A DNA stretch of 64,000 bases, taken from positions 372,001 to 436,000 of the forward strand of contig JAGTXZ010000010.1 of NCBI GenBank assembly GCA_018398575.1, written 5' to 3'. Below, in pieces: positions 63,949 to 64,000 of this stretch (its first letter is position 1; each line of letters opens with the position of its first letter). The notes under the pieces were generated by a model that had not been told where the DNA came from, ran no database searches, and saw only the letters and a list, made by a program, of their open reading frames with translations. The DNA is from Ampelomyces quisqualis. Its lineage: Eukaryota; Ascomycota; Dothideomycetes; Pleosporales; Phaeosphaeriaceae. The position numbers and the translations under genes were made by a program.

Positions 63949-64000
63949 ATGGACCACAATGTACCAGACAGGGGTAGCAAGTCTACAGGAAGGGCGTGAA

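Noticed and set aside
1..64000. CRISPR arrays, rRNA genes and intact transposase genes
   Set aside because: None seen; the tandem repeats present lack spacer structure and the transposons carry no coding region.

Overview
The window looks like nuclear DNA of a filamentous ascomycete (Pezizomycotina, probably a Dothideomycete of the Pleosporales type; the order is an inference). The evidence is compact genes with many 44-104 bp introns, fungal-specific genes (chitin synthase chaperone CHS7, AA9 polysaccharide monooxygenase, DUF1264 protein, GPI11/PIG-F), and a TA-rich stretch that looks like repeat-induced point mutation (RIP). All gene models were spliced by hand: every join keeps frame and every summed exon length is divisible by three.

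Layout. 1-6.2 kb: ribosome-assembly GTPase EFL1/RIA1 (its stop lies outside the window), a twin-PH-domain protein and an ankyrin-MYND protein. A 395 bp inverted-repeat transposon fills most of the divergent promoter between the first two genes. 6.2-9.1 kb: a repeat island with two oppositely oriented palindrome-ended mini-elements and a TA-rich degenerate block. 9.2-22.4 kb: housekeeping and regulatory genes (C2H2 factor, prohibitin 1, eIF4E-like protein, NOPCHAP1-like protein, DUF1264 protein, an orphan, acetoacetyl-CoA synthetase). 22.4-30.5 kb: an 8 kb stretch with no recognisable gene and one 150 bp palindrome. 30.5-42.4 kb: a predicted secreted SET-domain protein, a phenol-hydroxylase-type FAD monooxygenase, CHS7 and five short orphan genes. 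42.6-42.8 kb: the U2 spliceosomal RNA gene. 43-50.7 kb: a GT8-like glycosyltransferase, two non-autonomous DNA transposons, translin, GPI11/PIG-F and dihydroxyacetone kinase. 50.7-64 kb: accessory DNA with a large secreted Gly-Leu-Pro repeat protein, two adjacent genes built from a repeated FG-x-H...EVPxxYL module, an AA9 enzyme, a nuclear copy of mitochondrial atp6 (NUMT) and a UbiA-type membrane prenyltransferase or terpene cyclase.

The genes do not form one pathway. Loose themes are ribosome and RNA biology (EFL1, NOPCHAP1-like, eIF4E-like, translin, U2) and the wall and secretory system (CHS7, GPI11, GT8, secreted repeat protein, AA9). The most unusual items are the FG-x-H/EVPxxYL gene pair, the secreted repeat protein, the two matching transposons that abut start codons, the mini-elements and the atp6 NUMT.
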